64,000 nucleotides of DNA from Galeopsis tetrahit. Its lineage: Eukaryota; Streptophyta; Magnoliopsida; Lamiales; Lamiaceae. The DNA is taken from NCBI GenBank assembly GCA_963675135.1, contig OY776131.1, forward strand, positions 32,263,381 through 32,327,380. The letters are read 5' to 3'. The first letter of the stretch is position 1. Every line of letters begins with the position of its first letter. The notes under the pieces are model-generated. The model saw only the letters and a list, made by a program, of their open reading frames with translations, was not told where the DNA came from and made no database searches. Both the position numbers and the translations under genes were made by a program. Shown here one piece after another: positions 10,159 to 20,949 of the stretch.

Positions 10159-12313
10159 ATGTCGAGCCTTCTCTCTCCACCAGAAGCTCTTAGCCAAAAT
10201 CCCTCCGAGTCCACTCCGTTTCCGATGGGGAGCCCGGAGAACAGGATTTCCACTTCCTCCCAAATCGACCATATTCACCTAGCTAGCCTTACTCAAGCCT
10301 ATAATTTTCCTTCAGAATATGCTTTTCGTATTCCTCGCTCTAACGAACGCCCAGATCTCTCCGAACCCCGAACTCTTGCCTTTTTCGAGGCTCAACTTAG
10401 GGCAGGGCTTCGATTTCCGATCCACCCTTATTTGGCTGCCATATCCACCCGTATGCAAATCCCTCTTAATCAGTTTAATCCAAATGCTATCCGTGCCATG
10501 ATAGGATTTTTCATTTTGGTGAAAGGGAATGGCGGTGACCCTTCTGCCGAACTGTTTCTGAGCCAATACTCCTGTAAAGTGAACGACAGTTTTTTCTATG
10601 TTAGTAGGAGGAGATCTCGTGTCTGCAGGTTTATGAAAAAACTTCACGAAGAAGAGTCGTCCTGGCGAGATTATTATTTTTTTGTTACTAGCCCAGCGGA
10701 TTGGTCGTTTCCTCATGAAAACTGGATATTCCACAATCCCGGAGTACTTCCCCCTCCTCTGAAAGCTTACTCTATTTCGAATCACACCGTTATGACTAAC
10801 CTTAATACACACGTCCGTCTGAATGATTATTTTGATATTCTTGGTATTTGCAAAAATCCTCGCATCCTCTCCCACTTTGGCTTTTGTCCTCAAGATTTCC
10901 CTTTAGATTCTGGAGATGGTAAAAAATCTTTTATTCTTGTATTTTGCTTCTTGCATGTGGCTATTTTTCTACATTCTGAGCATTTTATCGGTTATCTGCA
11001 GCAATGAGTTGGTTAACTCACATCTCACGGGATACCCCTGCTCTCAGCATAGTGAAGACCCTTGTGTTATCTGCTTCTAAAGATCCTCCAAAAGCTCCTC
11101 AGTCTCCTGCTCTAGGAAGTTCAGCAAAGACCCCGGCTCCAGAGAGTCCTTCAAAGGTTCCTCTCTCCCCAGTTCGTCTACTCAAGTCCCTGGTTCAGTT
11201 GCCAAGAGAACCCGCTCAGCTGCCAATGCCTTCTTCTCCGACTGTGGCACTTCTAAGAAGAAGAAGGGAAAAGCTGCTCGAGCTCCTGCTGAGAAGGATG
11301 CCCCTTCTGCTGCGTACGATCCTCTTCATTGCCTTATCAAACAATGCCCTCCTCCTTCCAACACGGAGTTATCCGACAAGCCCCTTCCTGAGGACCAACT
11401 GCTCTGCGGCGCTCATCTTTTTTCAGAGGTATTTTCCATTACTCTCACGGTTTCTACCTTCTTTACATCTTAAACATTGAAACATTGTTCCTTTTTCTTC
11501 CTATAGTTTGGTCTTGCCTATGCCAAGATATTCGACCAGGGTGTTGAGATGGTGGCTGAACTCGAGCTTCTCCGGGCTGAAGCCTCTTCTTTCCAGTCAA
11601 CCCTCAAGGGTATCACTGCGGAGAAGGACCAAGCTCATAAACGAGCTCAAGCTCTAGCTGAGGAGTTGTCTCTTCTACGAACCCAAAGCAAGCAGGATGC
11701 AGCCAGGATTAAATATCTAGTACAGGAGGTGGGACGGATGGAACGCGAGCTGCCGGATGTCGGAGTGCAGGCTTGCATTAAGTCTCTGTTTACTTCCTCT
11801 TTGGGTCAAGAGTTCTTGGGGACTCTTCATACTCAGTGGCTGTCCAGTTTCCTCAATAGCTCGAGCTTCCTATGCGCCATGGGGCTTCACATTCCTCACT
11901 TCATCGACCATGGCTTCAGCAATGTCGTGGACAAGCACTCAGCCCCGGGGTTCGATGGAACTTACTCCCGTGAATTTCGCCTGGATCAGCTCGCTACTCC
12001 TCCAAAATTCTTAGGGGATCCTAAGGAGAGCCCTGACAGTCCTTGGTGGCTGCCCGGAATGGGTCAAGCCATCGCCAAGTTACAGGCATCCAAGGTGGGC
12101 ATGGCTGAGTTAAAGCCTCTGGAGTAGCTGGTTTATCCTTATGTCTCCGCTCCAATTATGGTAACGGGCCCTTAGGATATCTTGAGAGGTGAAGAGGGCC
12201 CAGAGGAGGGCGGAGGATCTAGCAACCATGCTGCTGTGGAGGAGGGTGCCATTGAAGGAGCCGTGGTCGAGGGGGATTTTGCTGAGGAGGCTGCTATTGA
12301 AAAAGCAGTTTAA
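10159..12313 (+). pseudogene. Antisense gene of Tat element (gypsy-type putative transposase family)
   Basis: Exon 1 (10159-10918) encodes a domain with FRIPRSNERPDLSEP, FFEAQLRAGLRFPIHP and NAIRAMIGFFILVKG, which I recognise as the plant family called 'putative gypsy type transposon' (PF04195 from memory). A GT-AG intron fits 10919-11001, giving a phase-1 join to AMSWLTH. Exon 2 has a frame change near 11150-11180, then a lysine cluster (TSKKKKGKAA). A second GT-AG intron fits 11429-11506. Exon 3 is a coiled-coil region followed by a conserved tail. TAG stops at 12125 and 12173 interrupt it; the open frame resumes to TAA at 12311. It converges on pol. Function in the element is unknown. Confidence 0.75.
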
Positions 12314-12740
12314 ATTTCATATTTCCATGGTCACAACGAACAATTTACTTTTCTTCTGTTTTGCTACACTCTTTATTTTCTGCTCGTAATACTTGCTCTC
12401 ATACTTTGTAGGGGACCCCACACTCCTGGATATGTGGGGGCTTTTTGTAGTAATCGGGTTAGCTTTATCTTACTTGTTTGTTGGCGTGCTTTTTCTTTTC
12501 TGCTTGCATGAGTAATCTACAAGACCAGTAAAGAATATGTTGGAGGTGTGCTTTCCTCCCCCCCTTTTGTTGGTCTTGTAGGTTATACCGTAATCATCTT
12601 TTGGTTGTATAATCTTTTGGTTTCAGGTGGCTTGGTTATGGGGAGCCCTCCTCCATCTTTTCTTGACTTCTGAACCTCTATTTGTCTCTCTCTTTTAGAA
12701 GGTCTTGAATCATAAAACCTGTCTTTTCATTACCTATCCT
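12314..12740 (+). other. Downstream region of the antisense gene
   Basis: This non-coding AT- and T-rich stretch follows the antisense gene. It contains GGGGACCCCACACTCC and a later C-run (CCTCCCCCCC near 12556). I see no ORF worth calling; it probably holds the 3' UTR. Confidence 0.4.
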
Positions 12741-14412
12741 CAAGTATGGTGAGGGCTCTCTGGGGTACCTTGGCCTCTAGGCCTCTGAGTGTCTCCCACT
12801 CTTATTCTTAAAAGATTTTAATTCGAAAAATCTTCTCATTTCATTAATTAACCCTATTGGGTCTCAAGTAAGATGAGGGCTCTCTGGAGCACATCGGCCT
12901 ATGGGCCTCTGAGTGTTTCTCACTCTTATTCTTAAAAGATTTTAATTCGAAAAATCTTCTCATTTCATTAATTGACCCTCTTGGGTCTCAAGTAAGATGA
13001 GGGCTCTCTGGAGCACCTCGGCCTCTAGGCCTCTGAGTGTTTCTCACTCTTATTCTTAAAAGATTTTAATTCAAAAAATCTTCTCATTTCATTAATTAAC
13101 CCTCTTGGGTCTCAAGTAAGATGAGGGCTCTCTGCAGCACCTCGGCCTTTAGGCCTCTGAGTGTTTCTCACTCTTATTCTTAAAAGATTTTAATTCGAAA
13201 AATCTTCTCATTTCATTAATTGACCCTCTTGGGTCTCAAGTAAGATGAGGGCTCTCTGGAGCACCTCGGCCTCTAGGCCTCTGAGTGTTTCTCACTCTTA
13301 TTCTTAAAAGATTTTAATTCAAAAAATCTTCTCATTTCATTAATTAACCCTCTTGGGTCTCAAGTAAGATGGGGGCTCTCTGGAGCACCTCGGCCTTTAG
13401 GCCTCTGAGTGTTTCTCACTCTTATTCTTAAAAGATTTTAATTCGAAAAATCTTCTCATTTCATTAATTAACCCTCTTGGGTCTCAAGTAAGATGAGGGC
13501 TCTCTGGAGCACCTCGGCCTCTATGCCTCTGAGTGTTTCTCACTCTTATTCTTAAAAGATTTTAATTCAAAAAATCTTCTCATTTCATTAATTAACCCTC
13601 TTGGGTCTCAAGTAAGATGAGGGCTCTCTGCAGCACCTCGGCCTTTAGGCCTCTGAGTGTTTCTCACTCTTATTCTTAAAAGATTTTAATTCGAAAAATC
13701 TTCTCATTTCATTAATTGACCCTCTTGGGTCTCAAGTAAGATGAGGGCTCTCTGGAGCACCTCGGCCTCTATGCCTCTGAGTGTTTCTCACTCTTATTCT
13801 TAAAAGATTTTAATTCAAAAAATCTTCTCATTTCATTAATTAACCCTCTTGGGTCTCAAGTAAGATGAGGGCTCTCTGCAGCACCTCGGCCTTTAGGCCT
13901 CTGAGTGTTTCTCAGTCTTATTCTTAAAAGATTTTAATTCGAAAAATCTTCTCATTTCATTAATTGACCCTCTTGGGTCTCAAGTAAGATGAGGGCACTC
14001 TGGAGCACCTCGGCCTCTAGGCCTCTGAGTGTTTCTCATTCTTATTCTTAAAAGATTTTAATTCGAAAAATATTCTCATTTCATTAATTGACCCTCTTGG
14101 GTCTCAAGTAAGATGAGGGCTCTCTGGAGCACCTCGGCCTCTAGGCCTCTGAGTGTTTCTCACTCTTACTCTTAAAAGATTTTAATTCAAAAAATCTTCT
14201 CATTTCATTAATTAACCCTCTTGGGTCTCAAGTAAGATGAGGGCTCTCTGGAGCACCTCGGCCTTTAGGCCTCTGAGTATTTCTCACTCTTATTCTTAAA
14301 AGATTTTAATTCGAAAAATCTTCTCATTTTATTAATTAACCCTCTTGGGTCTCAAGTAAGATGAGGGCTCTTTGGAGCACCTCGGCCTCTGGGCCTCTGA
14401 GTGTTTCTCACA
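12741..14412. repeat. 124-bp tandem array, about 13.5 copies
   Basis: The unit recurs exactly every 124 bp, beginning CAAGTAAGATGAGGGC at 12865, 12989, 13113 and onward, with the first copy diverged at 12741 and the last truncated near 14412. Each unit holds CTCGGCCT(C/T)TAGGCC and TTTTAATTC(G/A)AAAAATC. From about unit 3 to unit 10 two variants alternate (TTCAAAAAATC then TTCGAAAAATC), which implies a 248-bp dimer as the amplifying unit. It lies between the convergent ends of pol and the antisense gene. Tat elements are known to carry variable tandem repeats in this part. Confidence 0.95.
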
Positions 14413-14722
14413 CTCGCCATTTTTACATTCATACATCGCATATTCAAACATGAGAAAGATAATCAAGGCATGATAATTTTGTATAAGATCTCTTTCAAAA
14501 AGGAATAATGCTTCATTGATTTATTGTCAGTTTTCAACATAGGCCATAGATAACCTACGCCGGTCTCATTAAAAACCTCCTTACGGAAAAACCCCAAAGG
14601 GGAAACTCGTAAAGAGGGAAAAAGTGCTCCGGTGAAGCCAGGAAATACATAAAGCAAAATATGAATCAGTGCAAAAATCACAAAGCAAAAGTCATAAATG
14701 GTCTCAAGACCTTACACTTTCT
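14413..14722 (-). other. Non-coding sequence downstream of Tat pol
   Basis: This is the sequence between the pol stop and the tandem array. On the plus strand it contains CTCCTTACGGAAAAACCCCA and GGGGAAACTCG, two nearby blocks that read as a conserved-looking structured stretch. I see no ORF. Confidence 0.45.
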
Positions 14723-17700
14723 TCAAACAAAGAATCTCTTCAAATGGCAAACGTTCCAGGGTCTAGCTATGTCAACCCCCTCCATGTTCTGCAATCTATA
14801 GGCTCCTCCCTTCAGTACCTGTGTGATTTTATATGGCCCCTCCCAGTTGGGCTCTAATTTTCCCGTATTCTTTAGGGCATCGACTCTTCTTAGCACCAGG
14901 TCCCCCACTCTGAAGGACCTCGGGATCACCCTTCGGTTATATGCAGCTTTAATTCTGCTCTTGTATATTTCTGCACGTACTCTAACGATCTCTCTTTCTT
15001 CTTCCATTAAATCTAGGGCCTCTCTCATCAGCCTCTCATTCTGATGTTCTTCAAATTGGGCAATTCGGTGAGACTGCAACACGGCCTCTGGAGGTATCAC
15101 CGCCGCAGCTCCGTAGACTAGCTGAAAGGGGGACTCTCCAGTTGCTGTCTTTGGACTAGTTCTATATGACCACAATACATTATCTAACTCATTCACCCAT
15201 CCTCCTCCTTTTTTCGTCAGCCTTGTTCGAATACCATCTACTATCGTTCGATTGGTAACTTCCACTTGTCCATTAGCTTGAGGATGAGCTACGGAGGTGA
15301 ATCTCTGTATTATGTTTAGTCTTGCACACCATCCTCGTACATTTTCTCCGTTAAACTGTGTTCCATTATCAGAGACCAATATTCTGGCTACTCCGAATCT
15401 GCAACAAATTTGTTTTCTCAAGAATTTAATCACATTTTCTTCATCTATCGTAGCCAGAGGAGCAGCTTCCACCCATTTGCTAAAATAGTCCACTGCTACT
15501 ATCAGAAATTTTCTTCCTCCAAAGGCTGGAGGGAAGGGCCCTACCAAATCGATTCCCCATTTAGCAAAGGGACACGGAGAGTGCATAGCTCCCATCTCTT
15601 CCGCAGGGGTCCTTATCAATGGACCATTTTTCTGACACTTGACACATTTTTTCACAAATTCCCTAGCGTCTTTTATCATGGAGGGCCAATATAATCCAGC
15701 CCTTAAATCTTTCTTCACCACTGCTTTGTATCCTTCATTACTAGCTGTATTACCTTCATGGATTTCTCTGAGTGCGTATCTTGCTTCTCGGGTTGATATG
15801 CACCTCAAATATGGTTGTGTGAACGATTTCTTGTATAAGTGCCCTCCGATGATACAATATTTGATCCGAAGGGCTCGGGTCTCTCTGGTGGTAGGGGCGT
15901 CTGCTCCCTTGGTGAGTTCCACCCATATAGCTCTTCTCCAATCGTCTCCCTCCTCAATGGAACCAATGGGGTTCTCCAGGGTCTCCCTTTCTGCCATTAC
16001 CAAGGTCACTGTTCCTTGTCCATCAAACTCTGTGGAGCTAGCGAGTTTGGAGAGGCTATCCGCCTGCATGTTTTTCTCTCGAGGTACCTGGACTACCTCA
16101 CAATTTTGGAATTTGCCCATCATTTCTTTCGCTCGTTCCAGATAGGCAGCCATCCTGCTATCTTTGGCTGCGTATTCCCCATTCACCTGTTGAACAACTA
16201 ATTGGGAGTCGGAGTATATAGTTACCTTTGGAGCTCCCAATTCTAATGCCATCTCCATTCCTCTGATCAAAGCTTCGTACTCTGCTCCATTATTCGAGGT
16301 CATGAATTGAAACGTCACTGCAAATTGTAAGTCCTCTCCTTGAGGGCCCACTAGCACTATCCCTGCTCCGCATCCGCTCAGAGTCACTGAGCCATCTACA
16401 TATACCTTCCATCCCTCAGCTTCCTCTGGTTTGGTCGACTCTTGGATGAAATCGGACAAAGCTTGGGCTTTTATGGCTTTCCGTGGCTCGAAATCCACAT
16501 CATATTCTTGGAGCTCTATTGCCCATCTCACCATCCTTCCAGAGAGGTCTGCTCGCCCTATAACCTGTTTCAACAAGTAATTAGTGCGGACCAGTATTTT
16601 GTAAGAGAGGAAATATGGGCGCAACCTTCGCGCTGTAACTACCACGGCCAGAGCAGCCTTCTCGATTTCTGAGTATCGAGCTTCGGCTCCTTGAATAACC
16701 TTACTGACGTAATAAATAGGATGCTGAAGAGATCCCTCTTCTTTGACCAAGGCGGTGCTTAATGAGAATTCCCCTACGGAGAGATACAAAATGAGAGTAT
16801 CTCCAGGAGAAGGCTTTGTCAGCTGGGACAAATGATGCTTCAGGTCTTCAAAGGCTTTTTGACATGTTTCATTCCATTCGAACTTGGCCCCTTTCTTGAG
16901 AATTTTGAAGAAGGGGTGACTTTTTTCAGCAGATCTGGCTATGAATCTGCTCAATGCTGTAATCCTTCCGTTGAGCGTCTGGAGTTCTTTCACGTTTCTC
17001 GTTGGCTGCATGTCCAGTACAGCCTTCACCTTGGCTGGATTCACTTCTATCCCTCTTTGAGTGACCATGTATCCAAGGAACTTCCCTGATTTCACTCCAA
17101 AAGAGCACTTGGCTGGATTCAACTTGATACCGTTCTCTCGAATTACTTGGAAAATTTCCTCCAGATCCTCCACATGTTGATCTGCTGTCACACTCTTGGC
17201 CAGCATATCATCTACATATATTTCCATGTTTCTTCCTAGTTGTCTTCGAAAGACAGCATCGACCATCCTTTGATATGTTGCTCCAACATTGATTAATCCG
17301 AATGGCATCCGAACATAGCCAAACGTTCCGCACGCTGCTATGAAGCACACTTTGGAGACATCTGAGGGGTTTAGTTGGATCTGGTGGTATCCTTGGTATG
17401 CATCCATCATGCTTAGTAACTCGAATCCAGAAGTTGCGTCCACTAACTGGTCTATCCTTGGCAAAGGATAGTGGTCCTTAGGGCATGCCTTGTTGAGGTC
17501 CCTGAAATCGATGCACATTCTCCATTTTCCTCCCCCTTTAGGCACTAGCACAGCATTGGAGAGCCATTCTGGGAATTGGACTTTCACCACATGTCCTGCT
17601 TTCAATAGTTTCTCGACTTCTTCTTTCACGATGTTATTCTTCTCGACTCCAAAGTTTCGTAGTTTCTGTTTCACGGGCTTTGTCTTTGGATCAACATTAA

Positions 17701-17995
17701 GGCAATGTATTGCTATCTCCGGAGGGACCCCTGTCATGTCAGCTGGAGAAAATGCAAATATATCGGAATTTTGACGTAATGTAGAGATTACCTTTTCTGT
17801 AAGTTCAGGTCCCAGTTGGGTACCTATCTTAGTGGCAAAGCCGAGTTTCCCTGGGAAGAGCTCCACGCTCATCAGCTCCTCGTCTGTTTTAACATTTACC
17901 TGTTCAGGTGCTACTCCTTCCACTTTCTTTCTTTTGACCTCAGGGTCGTCTCCTCTCGTCCGCTCCAGGCCCTTGGTTAGGGCTCTGTCCGCCAT
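14723..17995 (-). CDS. pol: Tat pol: RT, RNase H, archaeal-type RNase H, integrase
   Basis: This is an uninterrupted 1090-residue ORF. RT motifs are KWRMCIDFRDLNKACPKDHY (about 157-176), LSMMDAYQGYHQ (about 194) and YVDDMLAKS (260-268). The first RNase H/connection region follows (YYVSKVIQGAE). A second RNase H has WKVYVDGSV, SNNGAEYEAL and IYSDSQLV with its acidic residues present. Integrase has its core GIDLVGPF, VSDNGTQF and NGQVEVTNR, giving D, D and E, and a C-terminal LEPNWEGPYKI. The zinc finger looks damaged: HEGNTASNEG lacks the second histidine normally near there. The ATG at 17995 lies two bases after the gag-protease stop. This is the best-preserved coding region in the window. 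Confidence 0.93.
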   Translation of the reverse strand: MADRALTKGLERTRGDDPEVKRKKVEGVAPEQVNVKTDEELMSVELFPGKLGFATKIGTQLGPELTEKVISTLRQNSDIFAFSPADMTGVPPEIAIHCLNVDPKTKPVKQKLRNFGVEKNNIVKEEVEKLLKAGHVVKVQFPEWLSNAVLVPKGGGKWRMCIDFRDLNKACPKDHYPLPRIDQLVDATSGFELLSMMDAYQGYHQIQLNPSDVSKVCFIAACGTFGYVRMPFGLINVGATYQRMVDAVFRRQLGRNMEIYVDDMLAKSVTADQHVEDLEEIFQVIRENGIKLNPAKCSFGVKSGKFLGYMVTQRGIEVNPAKVKAVLDMQPTRNVKELQTLNGRITALSRFIARSAEKSHPFFKILKKGAKFEWNETCQKAFEDLKHHLSQLTKPSPGDTLILYLSVGEFSLSTALVKEEGSLQHPIYYVSKVIQGAEARYSEIEKAALAVVVTARRLRPYFLSYKILVRTNYLLKQVIGRADLSGRMVRWAIELQEYDVDFEPRKAIKAQALSDFIQESTKPEEAEGWKVYVDGSVTLSGCGAGIVLVGPQGEDLQFAVTFQFMTSNNGAEYEALIRGMEMALELGAPKVTIYSDSQLVVQQVNGEYAAKDSRMAAYLERAKEMMGKFQNCEVVQVPREKNMQADSLSKLASSTEFDGQGTVTLVMAERETLENPIGSIEEGDDWRRAIWVELTKGADAPTTRETRALRIKYCIIGGHLYKKSFTQPYLRCISTREARYALREIHEGNTASNEGYKAVVKKDLRAGLYWPSMIKDAREFVKKCVKCQKNGPLIRTPAEEMGAMHSPCPFAKWGIDLVGPFPPAFGGRKFLIVAVDYFSKWVEAAPLATIDEENVIKFLRKQICCRFGVARILVSDNGTQFNGENVRGWCARLNIIQRFTSVAHPQANGQVEVTNRTIVDGIRTRLTKKGGGWVNELDNVLWSYRTSPKTATGESPFQLVYGAAAVIPPEAVLQSHRIAQFEEHQNERLMREALDLMEEEREIVRVRAEIYKSRIKAAYNRRVIPRSFRVGDLVLRRVDALKNTGKLEPNWEGPYKITQVLKGGAYRLQNMEGVDIARPWNVCHLKRFFV

Positions 17996-17997
17996 CT

Positions 17998-20158
17998 TTA
18001 CAGACTCTGCGTAGCACTTCCGTGCTTGGTATTGTCTCCTCTTACTTCTCCCACCCCGGTGGCTGTAGGGAATTTCATTTTCATATGAAATGTAGAGATG
18101 ATTGCCTGAAAGAGGTTCAGGCTAGGTCGTCCCATCACTACATTGTATAATGAGGGGATATCTACAATGAGGAACTCCACCAAGTGGACCTTTCGAGCTG
18201 GAGCGTCCCCTAATCCTACTTGTAACATTACTGATCCCAGGGGTTGGATGGCACCTCCGGAGAAACCATATAGGGAGGTATCTACAGGTCGCAGCTTCAC
18301 ACTCAGCTCCATTCTCTTGAAACACTCAAAAAACATAATGTCAGCTGAGCTCCCCGTATCTACGAAGATTCGGGCAACGTCGAACCCCGCTATGTCGGTA
18401 GTGATCACCAGAGCATCGTTGTGATCTTCCTTAACTCCCTTCACATCCTCCGGCCCAAATCGGATATTGGGCGTCTCTGTCATACGTCCTACTTCTCTTA
18501 ACTGACCTCCTTGCTCTGCTTTTAGAGCTCGGACACTCTGCTTTCTCTTCCGAAAGGAATCTCCATCGGCCGCCTCTCTGGTTTCCTTCTCTTCCGGTTT
18601 TCTTTCATGTTCTTTTCGCTTCTGCCCCCGAGGGCCCTGCCTGTCTCTAAATATAAATTCTTTCAGGTGGCCCGCTTGGATCATCCTTTCAATCTCGTCT
18701 TTTATGTGGTAACACTGATTTGTGTCATGTTCGTATTCATTGTGAAATCGGCAGAATCGATCAGACTTGGGCTTCTGAGGTCCTCGACTTCTGGAGTATG
18801 GGAATTTCAAGTCAGGATGATCTCCTGCCACCTCCAATACTTCGGCAGGTTCAATTCTCAAAGGTGTGTATTTCTCAAACCTTCCGCGAGGGCCAGGTCG
18901 GGAACCTCCGGAAGGGTTGCTGTCTCTTGTTGACACGGAGATCCGAGGGACCTCTGGACTGGATCGTTTGGAGGGGCCCTCTCTCCTCCTCTCTCGATCT
19001 TGTGGCCTGACTTCCAATCTCTTGGCTTTTCGAACCTCCTCCAGAGTGAGGTACTTTTCTGCTCTATGCAGCAACTCATCAAAGTTCTTAACCGACTTCT
19101 AGCTAAAGAGGAGAAAAAGTCTCCATCGCGCAATCCGTTAGTAAAAGCGTTGATCTTCACCTCCGGAGAGGCGGTAGGGACCTCCAGAGCTGCCTGATTA
19201 AACCTCCGGAGAAAAGCTCTTAAGTTCTCGCCCTCCCCCTGTCTCAGATTGAAGAGGGTCAAAGTGGCCCGCGGCTGTCTCCGGGCACTTGCAAACTGAT
19301 GGAGGAATAACTCACTGAATTCCTCCCAAGACCGGATTGTATTGGGTTCCAATTGAGTGAACCATTGTTGTGCTGCTTTTGCTAGGGTGGTTAGGAACAC
19401 CCTACATTTGATTCCCTCTCCATAGAGGTGTAATAACGCAGCGTTTTCGAACCTTACTAGGTGCTCGTACGGGTCTGCCGTACCATCGTACTCAAAATTG
19501 AGGGGCTTGAAATTGAATGGCAGTTTGTCCTGTAATATGTTAGGGGAGAATTGACATCCGGAGACATAAGCGGATCTACTGGTTCGATTGCTCATTTGCC
19601 TCCTCATATCCCTCATCTCCTTCTGTAGGGCCTGCAGTTGGTCGCTGACTGGCCCTCCGTAGGTATCATCGGTGCTTTATTCTGTTTCACGGAGTTATGT
19701 CTCTCGGGGTGCCAAATCTGCGTTCCTTCTTGTATTCCGAAGGGGAATGCTTCTTTCCGCTCGGGAGGGCACCTTATCATCTTCTTCTACTCGTGTCCCT
19801 ACTTCCTTGGACAACACTTGGGAGGCTACAGGTGCCTCTTCCTGGCTTGCTTGATGAGAGCGTTCAATTGATCGGGAGAAATCAGGTATGGTCCTGAATC
19901 TGGAATATCCTCTCGTTGGGAATCCGCGGTCCGGACCTCTGGGGCTTCAATGTTCCCTATTGTCCCTTCTTCGATCGGAATGGGACGGTTTTCCTCTCCC
20001 AAGCCTGTGTTAGGCGTCCCTGGCGGATTTAATCCAGAAGGGGGAGGAACTGGATCTTTTCCCCGGCCTCCCTTTGGCGTGGGGTCATTCGGTAAAGGAG
20101 GATTTTCCCCTGCAAGAGGTCTCTTTCCCGAGGTAGATGTGTTGTTTCCGCCACCCAT
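17998..20158 (-). pseudogene. gag: Broken Tat gag-protease
   Basis: The N-terminal part starts MGGGNNTSTSGKRP at 20158 and meets a TAG at 19826-19828; more stops lie before about 19616. The capsid region (19616-18858 frame) has FNFKPLNFEYDGTADPYEHL and WEEFSELFLHQF, typical of plant retrotransposon gag. After a frame change near 19070 comes a region with CRFHNEYEHDTNQC, which takes the place of a zinc knuckle. The protease site is VDTGSSADIMF near 18345, followed by NVVMGRPSL. The frame ends with TAA at 17998-18000. The gene gives particle protein and protease; this copy is dead. Confidence 0.85.
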
Positions 20159-20200
20159 TACTCGAACAGGTAGAAATTCGTGAGAAAATCTTTCAACTCT

Positions 20201-20218
20201 TTCCCACAGACGGCGCCA
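20201..20218 (-). promoter_or_regulatory. Primer binding site of Tat element
   Basis: On the minus strand TGGCGCCGTCTGTGGGAA lies two bases inside the 5' LTR edge at 20221. TGG start and GGCGCCGT match the 3' end of plant tRNA-Asp partly; the rest diverges, so the primer tRNA is uncertain. Confidence 0.8.
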
Positions 20219-20220
20219 GT

Positions 20221-20949
20221 TGATGTGCCAAAATTTGCACGAGGGGATTAAATGTCCTCTGAATTGGATATCCGACTTTCTCGAACACGTACAAATAATC
20301 CAAATATGTTGCCTTCAATGAAATCTCCAAGAACCTGCAAAGAACACGCCGGAGGGGAGTCCGGCGCGGACACTCCGATGCCTAAGTCAGTATAGGGCTT
20401 ATCAATATCTCATAAGAATCTCGAGATCCTCAATTTATCAAGAGCAGGCTTTTTAAGAATATCATAAATGTGTATTATATTCAGTATATTAAGTTTTGTG
20501 AAGTCAGAATATCTAACTTGGAAATCTCCTTCGGTTCACCTTTTTATAGAGACTTCCTCATAGGGAGCCATTAGAGCCTCCCCTTATCTCGGAGTTTCCT
20601 CTAGGACTAAGCCCTGCTGAATGGACCAAGTCATCCCTTCTCTCCACTCCCTGAAGATCCGGCAATACCAATTCTTAGTAGACTTCGTCCCCTAAGATAA
20701 AAGAGGATAAAGTCTTCCTTCCATCGAGTCTGGACCGGAAATGGCGGGATTCCCCTATATTTACGGCCCATAAATTCATATCAAGACTGATTCTTCTCGC
20801 TGCCCTTCTCCAGACGAAACTCTCTCCAGAGGGACCTCTAGAGGGGATTCCTTATCCAGGGAGTACTACACAATCCAATCCTTCCACTTTGATCTTATCT
20901 TTTATACACGTGTCGACTCCTTATTAGGTGACATTTTTAGGCCGCATCA
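20221..20949 (-). repeat. Tat element 5' LTR (right copy)
   Basis: This 729-bp copy starts TGATGTGCCAAAA and ends GGCCGCATCA, closely matching 7007-7729. A minus-strand TATA-like CTATAAAAAG is at 20540-20549. It would drive transcription of gag and pol leftward. Confidence 0.92.

Larger units (their letters stand above)
7007..20949 (-). mobile_element. Tat-lineage Ty3/gypsy element with antisense gene
   Basis: The element is bounded by LTRs 7007-7729 and 20221-20949 and flanked by the 5-bp duplication CCATC (7002-7006 and 20950-20954). On the minus strand it carries PBS, gag-protease, then pol with RT, RNase H, a second archaeal-type RNase H and integrase. The dual RNase H and the antisense ORF between pol and the 3' LTR place it in the Tat group (Ogre/Retand/Grande relatives). 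It is inserted into the third ORF of element A. Inside it, a foreign solo LTR lies at 8031-9983. The native length without that solo LTR is about 12 kb. Confidence 0.92.

Noticed and set aside
12741..14412. CRISPR-like regular repeats
   Set aside because: The whole 124-bp period is repeated without unique spacers, and the context is a plant retrotransposon.
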